In this document: one piece after another, positions 35,798 to 42,496 of the stretch
Layout of the letters: the number at the start of each line of letters is the position of its first letter
Position numbering within the stretch: the first letter of the stretch is position 1
From: Pontibacter rufus
Lineage (GTDB): Bacteria > Bacteroidota > Bacteroidia > Cytophagales > Hymenobacteraceae
DNA: 64,000 nt
Direction of reading: 5' to 3'
Assembly: GCF_015694705.1 (NCBI RefSeq)
Contig: NZ_JADQDR010000013.1
Coordinates: 62,001-126,000, forward strand
Notes under the pieces: model-generated
What the model saw: the letters and a program-made list of their open reading frames with translations, nothing else
The model's database searches: none
What the model was told of the DNA's origin: nothing
Program-made: the position numbers and the translations under genes

Positions 35798-36631
35798 ATG
35801 GAATTATTCAGAGAAACGTGTCTTAAATGCAGCAAAGTTATCACACAGGCTTACAGCACCTCCTTTACGCTGGGCATCAAAACGCTGCATCAGAAATTTC
35901 ATGCGCCCATTTACGCTATCTATGGCTTTGTGCGCTGCGCTGATGAGATTGTAGACACTTTTCACGCTTATGACAAGCGCAAACTGCTGGCCGACTTCAA
36001 GCACCAGACCTTTGAAGCAATTGAAAGCGGCATCAGCCTGAATCCTGTTCTGCACGCTTTCCAGTGTGTGGTAAAAGAATACAGCATTGACATTTGCTAT
36101 ATCGAGGCTTTCCTGGAAAGTATGGAGATGGATCTGGATGATCAGGTATACGACTGCTCGCTATACAGCGAATATATTTACGGGTCGGCTGAAGTGGTGG
36201 GGCTGATGTGCCTGAAAGTTTTCTGTGAGGGTGATGAAGCGATGTTTGAGCGCCTGAAGAAACCTGCCTGCAGCCTGGGTGCAGCTTTTCAGAAAGTAAA
36301 CTTCCTGCGCGACATGCGCAGCGACTATGACGAGCGGGGCCGCGTATACTTCCCGCAGGTAGACTACCAGAGTTTTAACAACAACAGCAAGGCCGCAATA
36401 GAGGCCGACATTATGAATGATTTTGACGCTGCGTATGTTGGCATAATGGCGTTGCCCCGCACGGCTCGCATGGGTGTATACCTGGCGTATGTGTATTACC
36501 TGAAACTGTTCCGGAAAATACAGAGCCTGCCGGCCACCCACATTTTAAAAGAGCGCGTAAGAGTACCTGACAATAAAAAGCTGGCACTCCTGCTCGGCTC
36601 TTATCTCAGATACAGGCTTAACGCAATTTAA
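35798..36631 (+). CDS. crtB: Phytoene synthase CrtB
   Basis: This is a 277-residue squalene/phytoene synthase that condenses two GGPP molecules to phytoene. Both Asp-rich Mg-binding motifs are present: DEIVD (residues 49-53, RCADEIVDTF) and RDMRSDYDERGRVYFP. The N-terminal AYSTSFTLGIKTL is typical. Start ATG 35798. It directly abuts the next gene, whose ATG follows the stop codon without a gap. GGPP synthase (crtE) is not in the window. Confidence 0.95.
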   Translation: MELFRETCLKCSKVITQAYSTSFTLGIKTLHQKFHAPIYAIYGFVRCADEIVDTFHAYDKRKLLADFKHQTFEAIESGISLNPVLHAFQCVVKEYSIDICYIEAFLESMEMDLDDQVYDCSLYSEYIYGSAEVVGLMCLKVFCEGDEAMFERLKKPACSLGAAFQKVNFLRDMRSDYDERGRVYFPQVDYQSFNNNSKAAIEADIMNDFDAAYVGIMALPRTARMGVYLAYVYYLKLFRKIQSLPATHILKERVRVPDNKKLALLLGSYLRYRLNAI

Positions 36632-37165
36632 ATGACGAAATTTTTTTTACTGGTTTTGTGCTTCTTTGTAGCAGCAAATACATGGGCCGGCGATACAGCC
36701 CGCTATAGTATAAACGAGCTGCGGCTTAAGTATCAGAAAGCAAGCCTGGACGAAGCGACAGCGAAAGAGTTTAACAGGCAGATGAGCGCCTACAACGGAA
36801 AAGATCCGCTGGTGAAGGCTTACCAGGCGGCCTCGGAGGCGGTAATGGCCAAGTATGTCTGGAACCCATACAGCAAGTTAAAGCACCTGCAAACCGCTTC
36901 GGCTATGTTTCAGGAAGCTGTTAAGTTGGATGCCAGACAGTCGGAAATCAGGTTTTTGCGCTTCACCGTAGAGCATTATGTACCGCGTTACCTTAACCTG
37001 AGCGGGCATATAGCGGAAGACAAGAAGCGGATTATTGAGAGCCTGCAGGAATATCCGGAATCGGGCTTGTCGGAGGGGCTGGCACGCACCATGCGCGATT
37101 TTATGCTTTCCAAAGACCATTGCACAGCACAGGAGAAAAAGATCCTGCGGGACGTCAAGATTTAG
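36632..37165 (+). CDS. Unknown secreted protein in the carotenoid cluster
   Basis: I do not recognise a family. The product is 177 residues with an N-terminal signal peptide (MTKFFLLVLCFFVAANTWAG) and then a soluble, helix-rich sequence with many Lys, Glu and Ala (AYQAASEAVMAKYVW; LKHLQTASAMFQEAVKLD), reminiscent of a TPR-like repeat. It starts immediately after the crtB stop, so it is surely co-transcribed. A periplasmic role tied to carotenoids is inferred only from position. Confidence 0.75.
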   Translation: MTKFFLLVLCFFVAANTWAGDTARYSINELRLKYQKASLDEATAKEFNRQMSAYNGKDPLVKAYQAASEAVMAKYVWNPYSKLKHLQTASAMFQEAVKLDARQSEIRFLRFTVEHYVPRYLNLSGHIAEDKKRIIESLQEYPESGLSEGLARTMRDFMLSKDHCTAQEKKILRDVKI

Positions 37166-37227
37166 AAGATTGAAGGCAAGGAAATAAGTATGAGGTGAGC
37201 CTGTCCGGTTTAACTGTGCTTATTGTC

Positions 37228-37323
37228 CAGACACTCGCGGGGGGCTGCGCACACCCTGAGGTCTTTTGAGCAGCCTCCAATTTATTACCGGACACACAGC
37301 GTGCGCAGCTCCTGTGTGTATCC
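37228..37323. repeat. Two REP-like elements between the unknown gene and crtY
   Basis: An inverted copy of the AGACCT/AGTGTCT element spans 37228-37266 (39 bases on the minus strand). A second, flank-diverged element at 37291-37323 shares the core AGCGTGCGCAGCTCCTG with complementary ends (GACACAC / GTGTGTATCC). They split the carotenoid operon by 249 bases. Confidence 0.65.
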
Positions 37324-37414
37324 GGGCGGCTACTGAAACACGAGGTGTGGCAGAAGCAGTTGGGGCAATTTGTCATTATAAATTCTTCGGTTTACTTATC
37401 CCGATTTCAAAGTA

Positions 37415-38113
37415 ATGTACATTTACCTATACCTTAATATTTTCACCATCCTGTTTCCGGTGCTGCTCTCCTTCGACCGGAAGGTGGCGTTCTATAAACA
37501 GTGGCCGGCGCTCTTCCCGGCCATACTTGCCAACGCGCTCTTCTTTATAGTATGGGATTCCTTCTTCACGGATATGGGCGTGTGGGGCTTTAACAAAGAT
37601 TACCTGGTTGGTTTATACCTGTTTAACCTCCCGCTGGAAGAGGTTCTTTTCTTTATTACGGTGCCTTATGCCTGTGTTTTTATCTATGAGGTGCTGAATG
37701 CTTATGTCTCCAAAGATCTGCTGCAGCCTTACGCCAAGGGTTTCACTTTTTTGCTGATGCTGGTGCTGCCGCTGGTTGCTGTTTTCAATATCGGCCGTCT
37801 TTATACCTCTGTTACATTTGTGCTGCTCACCCTCATGCTGCTGGTGCACCTGCGTTATTTCGGCAGCCGTTTGCTGGGCCGGTTTTACCTCGCTTACCTG
37901 GTGCATCTGGTGCCTTTCCTGCTGGTAAACGGTGTGCTTACTTACCTGCCTGTGGTCTGGTATAACAACACCTATAACCTGGGATTGCGCATCGGCACCA
38001 TACCCGCGGAAGATGTTTTTTACTCGATGCTGATGTTGTTGCTAACTATCTCGGTATATGAGCTTTTGCGCAAACGGAAAGCTGTAAAACAATATAAGGC
38101 TGTAGTTGTATAA
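37415..38113 (+). CDS. Lycopene beta-cyclase, fused CrtYcd type
   Basis: This 232-residue polytopic membrane protein has lycopene cyclase domains of the heterodimer-derived class. It contains about seven hydrophobic helices and two related motifs, NLPLEEVLFF in the first half and TIPAEDVFYSM in the second, matching the P-x-E-(E/D) motif of CrtYc and CrtYd subunits, here fused as in archaea and other Bacteroidota. It would convert lycopene to beta-carotene. It starts at ATG 37415 and is 5 bases from ispH. Confidence 0.88.
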   Translation: MYIYLYLNIFTILFPVLLSFDRKVAFYKQWPALFPAILANALFFIVWDSFFTDMGVWGFNKDYLVGLYLFNLPLEEVLFFITVPYACVFIYEVLNAYVSKDLLQPYAKGFTFLLMLVLPLVAVFNIGRLYTSVTFVLLTLMLLVHLRYFGSRLLGRFYLAYLVHLVPFLLVNGVLTYLPVVWYNNTYNLGLRIGTIPAEDVFYSMLMLLLTISVYELLRKRKAVKQYKAVVV

Positions 38114-38118
38114 GTTGT

Positions 38119-38961
38119 ATGAAAAGCCTGCGCGTTACCATCGATTCAAACTCCGGCTTCTGCTTTGGCGTGGTATATGCCATCCAGATGGCAGAAGATA
38201 TACTGGCAGAGCAGGATTATTTGTATTGTCTGGGTGATATTGTACACAACGACGAAGAAGTGGAACGCCTGCAGCAGCGTGGCCTGCGCATCATCAACCA
38301 CCAGGAGTTTAGCACCCTGCAAAACGAAACCGTGCTGATACGCGCCCACGGCGAACCACCCGATACCTACCAGACAGCCCTGCAAAACAACCTGACCCTG
38401 ATTGATGCCTCGTGCCCCGTGGTGCTGAAATTACAGAACCGCATCAAGGCTTCCTTCGATAAGAAAGAGCAGATTTTTATCTATGGCAAACACGGCCATG
38501 CGGAGGTATTGGGTTTGCTGGGCCAGACTGGTAACCAGGCGGTGGTATTCGAAAGTATGGACGAACTGCTGCAGCACGACCTTCCGGCTAAACTTACACT
38601 CTACAGCCAGACTACGAAAAGCACCGACAGCTTTTATCGTATAAAACATGCTCTGGAGGAAAAGGGATACGAGGTAAATCCCAACGATACTATTTGCCGA
38701 CAGGTATCTAACCGAGATAAGGAGCTCCGCCGGTTTGCCGCTAAATTCGATAAAATTATCTTTGTGTCAGGCACTAAATCCTCCAATGGCAAGGTGTTGT
38801 ACGAAGTATGCAAAGCCACCAACCCGGCTACCTATTTTATCTCTAAAGTAAGCGAGTTGCAGCCCTCGTGGTTTAAGGACGGAGAAAGCGTAGGTATCTG
38901 TGGTGCAACTTCTACACCCATGTGGCTGATGGAAGAAGTGCGTGATGCCCTGCTGAAGTAG
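38119..38961 (+). CDS. ispH: 4-Hydroxy-3-methylbut-2-enyl diphosphate reductase
   Basis: This 280-residue Fe-S enzyme performs the last step of the MEP pathway, giving IPP and DMAPP. The three cluster cysteines are Cys15 (SGFCFGV), Cys99 (IDASCPVV) and Cys193 (DTICRQVSNR); HGEPP and STPMWLMEEV are also typical. It sits 5 bases after the cyclase gene, so precursor supply is co-expressed with carotenoid synthesis. This implies the organism uses the MEP route for isoprenoids. Confidence 0.96.
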   Translation: MKSLRVTIDSNSGFCFGVVYAIQMAEDILAEQDYLYCLGDIVHNDEEVERLQQRGLRIINHQEFSTLQNETVLIRAHGEPPDTYQTALQNNLTLIDASCPVVLKLQNRIKASFDKKEQIFIYGKHGHAEVLGLLGQTGNQAVVFESMDELLQHDLPAKLTLYSQTTKSTDSFYRIKHALEEKGYEVNPNDTICRQVSNRDKELRRFAAKFDKIIFVSGTKSSNGKVLYEVCKATNPATYFISKVSELQPSWFKDGESVGICGATSTPMWLMEEVRDALLK

Positions 38962-39143
38962 GCGTACTAATTGTTAAACTGCCGATTGTTCCTGATCTTT
39001 ATACTTTCGCGGGAACTGCACGCACCGCAAATGTATAAAGGCCAGGAACAGACGTTTAAGTTCAGGTATAGGATTATCAATAGTTGTAGCCAACAGAGCA
39101 GAATTACAAATCTGGTTCAGCAAAGGCTGGATGTATACTTCGT

Positions 39144-39181
39144 AAAGACCTCGCAGCGTGCGCAGCTCCTGCAAGTGTCTG
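39144..39181 (+). repeat. REP-like element, copy upstream of crtW
   Basis: AAAGACCTCGCAGCG...GCAAGTGTCTG matches the 8236-8273 element at 32 of 38 positions. It lies inside an upstream extension of the crtW frame, indicating that this extension is not coding. Confidence 0.65.
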
Positions 39182-39210
39182 AAGGTCAAGGACAATCAAT
39201 AATTAAACAA

Positions 39211-39894
39211 ATGGTTAGCAGGAAAGACAGCAGGGGCATCGTAATGGCGGCAGCAATAGTTGCCTGCTGGCTGGGATTGCTCGTATACCTGCTGTCTGTC
39301 TTTGCTGTGGATTTTGCTAACCCGCTTACGTACCTGTTCATCCTGCTACAAACGCACCTCTACACCGGCCTTTTTATTACTGCGCATGATGCCATGCATG
39401 GCGTGGCGGCACCTGGCAGGCCCGCACTTAACAAAAGTATAGGAACGGCAACGGCTTTGCTTTTTGCATTTAACTGGTATCCGCGGCTGCTGCCCCGCCA
39501 CCACCAGCACCACCGCCACGTAGCCACCAACCTGGACCCGGACTATCATGGCGGTTCTTTCGTGGCCTGGTATTTCAGTTTTCTGAAGCAGTATATTACC
39601 TGGTGGCAACTGCTGCTGATGGCTGTGAGCTTTAACGTGCTCAGGTTATACTTCCCGTTAGAGAACGTCATCCTGTTCTGGATGCTGCCGGCTATACTGG
39701 CTACTTTCCAGCTTTTCTACTTTGGTACTTACCAGCCGCATCATGGCGAACATGCACCCGGCAACAAACACAAATCCACCACACTGGCCACAAACCATTT
39801 GTGGGCTTTCCTGAGCTGCTACTTCTTCGGTTATCATTACGAGCATCACGACAAGCCATACCTGCCCTGGTGGCAATTGTATAAAACGAAGTAG
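39211..39894 (+). CDS. crtW: Beta-carotene ketolase CrtW
   Basis: This is a 227-residue membrane di-iron ketolase that introduces 4-oxo groups (beta-carotene to canthaxanthin, zeaxanthin to astaxanthin). The histidine boxes fit CrtW: HDAMH (59-63), HHQHHRH (97-103), a central FGTYQPHHGEH and the late GYHYEHHDKPYLPWWQL. The frame is open back to 38971, but that part carries a REP-like repeat and no family residues, so I start at ATG 39211 (MVSRKDSRG). It is 249 bases from ispH and may have its own promoter. Confidence 0.9.
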   Translation: MVSRKDSRGIVMAAAIVACWLGLLVYLLSVFAVDFANPLTYLFILLQTHLYTGLFITAHDAMHGVAAPGRPALNKSIGTATALLFAFNWYPRLLPRHHQHHRHVATNLDPDYHGGSFVAWYFSFLKQYITWWQLLLMAVSFNVLRLYFPLENVILFWMLPAILATFQLFYFGTYQPHHGEHAPGNKHKSTTLATNHLWAFLSCYFFGYHYEHHDKPYLPWWQLYKTK

Positions 39895-40495
39895 GTACTG
39901 GTGTTTGCTTTGTGCCACGGGAGGCTCTAAGGAGGGCGGAATGGTTCTGCATTACGTTTTCAGTGCTCCTGAAATCTCTCTTCCCTGGATTTACCTGCTT
40001 ATAGATATAAGGAACTCTGCTTTTTGAACCGTTTTTGCAGGAAAGTACATAAAAGCTTTTTGTTTTAGCAGGCGGCAGGAATCAATTTAAAGTATAAACG
40101 AAATCTGAAGAAGATACAAGCTGTTCAGCGTCAATAATTTGAACCTAGAAGTCTTTTGTCCTGCTACTTAATACAAACTGAAACAAGGTTTTCCAGGGGA
40201 GCTTTAAGCTCCCCTTTTTGTTGCCCTGAAGTTTAAGATGCAGAAGGCATTGCAACGGCTATCCGGGGGCAGGTTGCGCCACTTTCGGGCTTATACCTGG
40301 ATAATTATGCCACTTTGCCCCACTTTTCCCACTTAATGCCACAAACGCGGCAGCTAGCTGCTCGGTATGAAGTAAACTATACCTGGTGAAGGGTAAGGTG
40401 CTGGGAGCTAGAGTGTTAATGTTGAAGGGGATCGTATATAAGCAAAGAGTTAATCAGAAGCAAAAAAACTTATACCCAAAAATAAGTGCAGGATG
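39895..40495. other. Largest gap in the window, between crtW and mraZ (upstream part)
   Basis: No open frame of significance was found on either strand. The region contains the iterated 9-mer at 40090 and an orphan terminator (40195-40221). Reiterated GCCACTTT/CCCACTT words at 40309-40340 are pyrimidine-rich. A small RNA ending at the terminator is possible, but no promoter was convincing. The remainder up to 40635 is the dcw regulatory region listed separately. Confidence 0.5.
40195..40221 (+). terminator. Orphan rho-independent terminator upstream of dcw
   Basis: GGGGAGCTT (40196-40204) pairs with AAGCTCCCC (40206-40214), followed by TTTTTG. The nearest upstream gene on this strand ends 300 bases earlier, so it either ends a long crtW 3' UTR or a small RNA. 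Confidence 0.8.
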
Positions 40496-40542
40496 TGTGG
40501 ATAATGTGGATAAGTGGAGTGGATAACCATAATTTATCCACA
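40496..40542. promoter_or_regulatory. DnaA-box cluster upstream of the dcw operon
   Basis: Three perfect matches to the DnaA box TTATCCACA are found: reverse orientation at 40496-40504 and, directly abutting, 40505-40513 (TGTGGATAA twice), and forward at 40534-40542. A one-mismatch box AGTGGATAA is at 40518-40526. This is a dense cluster just ahead of the mraZ promoter. Confidence 0.7.
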
Positions 40543-40544
40543 AA

Positions 40545-40569
40545 GTGGTAAAAAGTGGTAGATTGTGGT
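40545..40569 (+). promoter_or_regulatory. MraZ-box-like repeats upstream of mraZ
   Basis: GTGGT occurs at 40545, 40555 and 40565, exactly 10 bases apart, the first two each preceded by AAA. MraZ binds three or four short direct repeats with one-turn spacing ahead of its own operon. The third copy runs into the -33 TTG, suited to repression. Confidence 0.6.
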
Positions 40570-40598
40570 TGCTGAGTTTTACTGAATCGCTACATTTG
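40569..40598 (+). promoter_or_regulatory. dcw operon promoter
   Basis: TTG at 40569-40571 and TACATTTG at 40591-40598 are separated by 19 bp, an excellent Bacteroidota promoter. The predicted start is about 40605, some 30 bases before mraZ. Confidence 0.75.
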
Positions 40599-40635
40599 TA
40601 GACACCGAAATCCATACGGACAAAAGCCCATTAGC

Positions 40636-41103
40636 ATGAATTTCCTCTCAGGCGAATATGAATGCAAGATTGATCCGAAGGGAAGGCTGGTTTTACCTGC
40701 AAAGATAAAAACCAACCTGCCGGAGGAATCGGGCAATCATGTGGTGCTGATGCGGGGGTTCGAGCCTTGCCTGGTGTTATATCCGAAAGCTGAGTGGAAG
40801 GTGATTTACGACAAAGTGGCCAGTCTGAACGAGTTTAACGAAGAATACCGCCAGTTTCAGCGCAACTTCTTCCGGGGTAATACCGAGATTGAGCTGGACG
40901 GAACAGGTCGTTTTATTGTGCCAAGGACAATGGCACGCTTTGCAGAACTGGAGAAAGAGGCTATTGTAGTGGGGCTTGGCAACCGCGTGGAGATATGGAA
41001 CCCTGATAAGTATGAGGAGTTCCTGATAAAGGATCAGCAGGACTTTTCGCAGCTGGCGCAGAAGTTTTTAGGTGATAAACCGGCCGGAGAGCCACTTATC
41101 TAA
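40636..41103 (+). CDS. mraZ: Division/cell-wall cluster transcriptional regulator MraZ
   Basis: This 155-residue protein has two AbrB-like swapped-hairpin domains, marked by KIDPKGRLVLPAKIKT (residues ~11-26) and ELDGTGRFIVPRTMARF. MraZ forms ring-shaped oligomers and regulates its own dcw operon; here a matching repeat array lies directly upstream. The stop codon overlaps the rsmH start by one base (TAATG). The first gene of the cluster. Confidence 0.96.
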   Translation: MNFLSGEYECKIDPKGRLVLPAKIKTNLPEESGNHVVLMRGFEPCLVLYPKAEWKVIYDKVASLNEFNEEYRQFQRNFFRGNTEIELDGTGRFIVPRTMARFAELEKEAIVVGLGNRVEIWNPDKYEEFLIKDQQDFSQLAQKFLGDKPAGEPLI

Positions 41104-42017
41104 TGGAGTATCATCGCCCCGTATTGCTGCAGGAGTCAGTTGAGGCCATGGCTATTAAGCAGGGTGGCGTGTATGTGGATGTAACGTTTGGCGGCGGCGG
41201 CCATTCCGCCTTAATCCTAAGCAGGCTTACAAGCGGTAAGCTGTATGGTTTTGACCAGGATCGGGATGCTGCAGAACAGGCCGCCAGGCTGGCAGGGCCA
41301 AATTTTGAGTTTGTACGCGCTAATTTCCGCGATCTTAAAAAGTACCTGCGCCTTTACGGGGTAAAGCAGGTAGATGCCGTGCTGGCAGATCTGGGTGTTT
41401 CGTCGCACCAGTTTAATGTGCCCGAACGTGGCTTTTCGACCCGTTTTGATGGCCCGCTGGATATGCGCATGAACCCGGAAGCAGGCATTACGGCAAAAGA
41501 AGTGCTGGAAACATACTCCGAGGAGCAGTTGCACCGCATTTTCGGGATGTATGGCGAAGTGAAGAATGCCAAAACGCTGGCCAGAACGATAGTAGAAAAG
41601 CGGGCCCGGCAGCCCTTTGCAACTATCAGCGAGTTTAAGCAGGGCATCAGTTCCTGTACGCCGAAAGGCAAAGAAAACAAATACCTGGCCCAGGTGTTTC
41701 AGGCGCTCCGCATCGAAGTAAACGACGAGATGAAGGCGCTGGAGGAAATGCTGGAGCAGGCAACAGAAGTGCTGAAGCCCGGGGGCCGGCTGGTGGTAAT
41801 ATCCTACCACTCGCTGGAAGACAGGCTGGTGAAAAATTTTATTGCCAAAGGCAGATTTTTCGGAGAAGTGGAAAAAGACCTGTTTGGTAATGAGCTTAAA
41901 CCGCTGGAGGCCGTTACGCGCAAACCCATTGTGCCGTCAGAACAGGAACTGCTGGACAACAGCCGCTCCAGAAGTGCTAAACTGAGAGTAGCAGTGAAAA
42001 GAGAAAAGAATGATTGA
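41103..42017 (+). CDS. rsmH: 16S rRNA (cytosine-1402-N4)-methyltransferase RsmH
   Basis: This 304-residue SAM-dependent methyltransferase modifies C1402 in the decoding centre. The family motifs are HRPVLLQESVEAM, VDVTFGGGGHSALIL for SAM binding, DAVLADLGVSSHQFN and the C-terminal VVISYHSLEDRLVKNF. Length is normal. It is in second position of the dcw operon as in most bacteria, overlapping mraZ by one base. Confidence 0.97.
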   Translation: MEYHRPVLLQESVEAMAIKQGGVYVDVTFGGGGHSALILSRLTSGKLYGFDQDRDAAEQAARLAGPNFEFVRANFRDLKKYLRLYGVKQVDAVLADLGVSSHQFNVPERGFSTRFDGPLDMRMNPEAGITAKEVLETYSEEQLHRIFGMYGEVKNAKTLARTIVEKRARQPFATISEFKQGISSCTPKGKENKYLAQVFQALRIEVNDEMKALEEMLEQATEVLKPGGRLVVISYHSLEDRLVKNFIAKGRFFGEVEKDLFGNELKPLEAVTRKPIVPSEQELLDNSRSRSAKLRVAVKREKND

Positions 42018-42058
42018 TAAATAAACAGCTGATTTATCAGCTAAAAACAAGTATAAGC

Positions 42059-42496
42059 ATGGCTACGAACCTCATGACGAAGAAACCGAGCGCACCCAGG
42101 CAGAATGCGGTGCGTGTGAAGCCTGAGGAAAAAGCGCCGCAATTGCCGCAGCCAAAACCAAGGGGCATCAGTTTATTCTCCCTGCTCGATAAGTATGCCA
42201 ACATTGACTTCCTGTTTGAGCAGGGCGTGCCGCTCAAGTACATGCCGCATGTTCTTTTTCTGACAGGTATTACTCTTTTCTATATCGGCAACACCCATTT
42301 CGCCGAAAAGACCATCCGCAAGATTGACAAAGTTAAGGTAGAGACGGAGGATCTGCGCGCAGATTATACTACCCTCAAGTCTGAATACATGGAGGCTAGC
42401 AAACAGTCGGAGGTGGCACGCAATGTGGCGCCGCTCGGCTTAATCGAAAGCTCTTCTCCTCCTTACCAGGTAAACGTGCCGGCAGATGAATATTAA
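42059..42496 (+). CDS. ftsL: FtsL-like cell division protein
   Basis: This 145-residue bitopic protein has a Lys/Pro-rich cytoplasmic N terminus of about 70 residues, one transmembrane helix (MPHVLFLTGITLFYIGNTHF), then a coiled-coil-like segment (EKTIRKIDKVKVETEDLRADYTTLKSEYMEASKQ). Size, topology and position between rsmH and ftsI fit FtsL, a partner of FtsQ and FtsB in the divisome. I prefer ATG 42059 to a TTG at 42014, which overlaps the rsmH stop. The sequence itself is poorly conserved, so identification rests on context. Confidence 0.75.
   Translation: MATNLMTKKPSAPRQNAVRVKPEEKAPQLPQPKPRGISLFSLLDKYANIDFLFEQGVPLKYMPHVLFLTGITLFYIGNTHFAEKTIRKIDKVKVETEDLRADYTTLKSEYMEASKQSEVARNVAPLGLIESSSPPYQVNVPADEY

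Noticed and set aside
38971-39210. 80-residue N-terminal extension of CrtW
   Set aside because: It contains a REP-like repeat and a promoter-like AT-rich stretch, and CrtW proteins begin near the chosen ATG.
40496-40598. Firm call of chromosomal oriC
   Set aside because: DnaA boxes are few for a full origin, no dnaA or dnaN is in the window, no clear AT-rich unwinding element was seen, and strand skew could not be computed. Kept only as a possibility.
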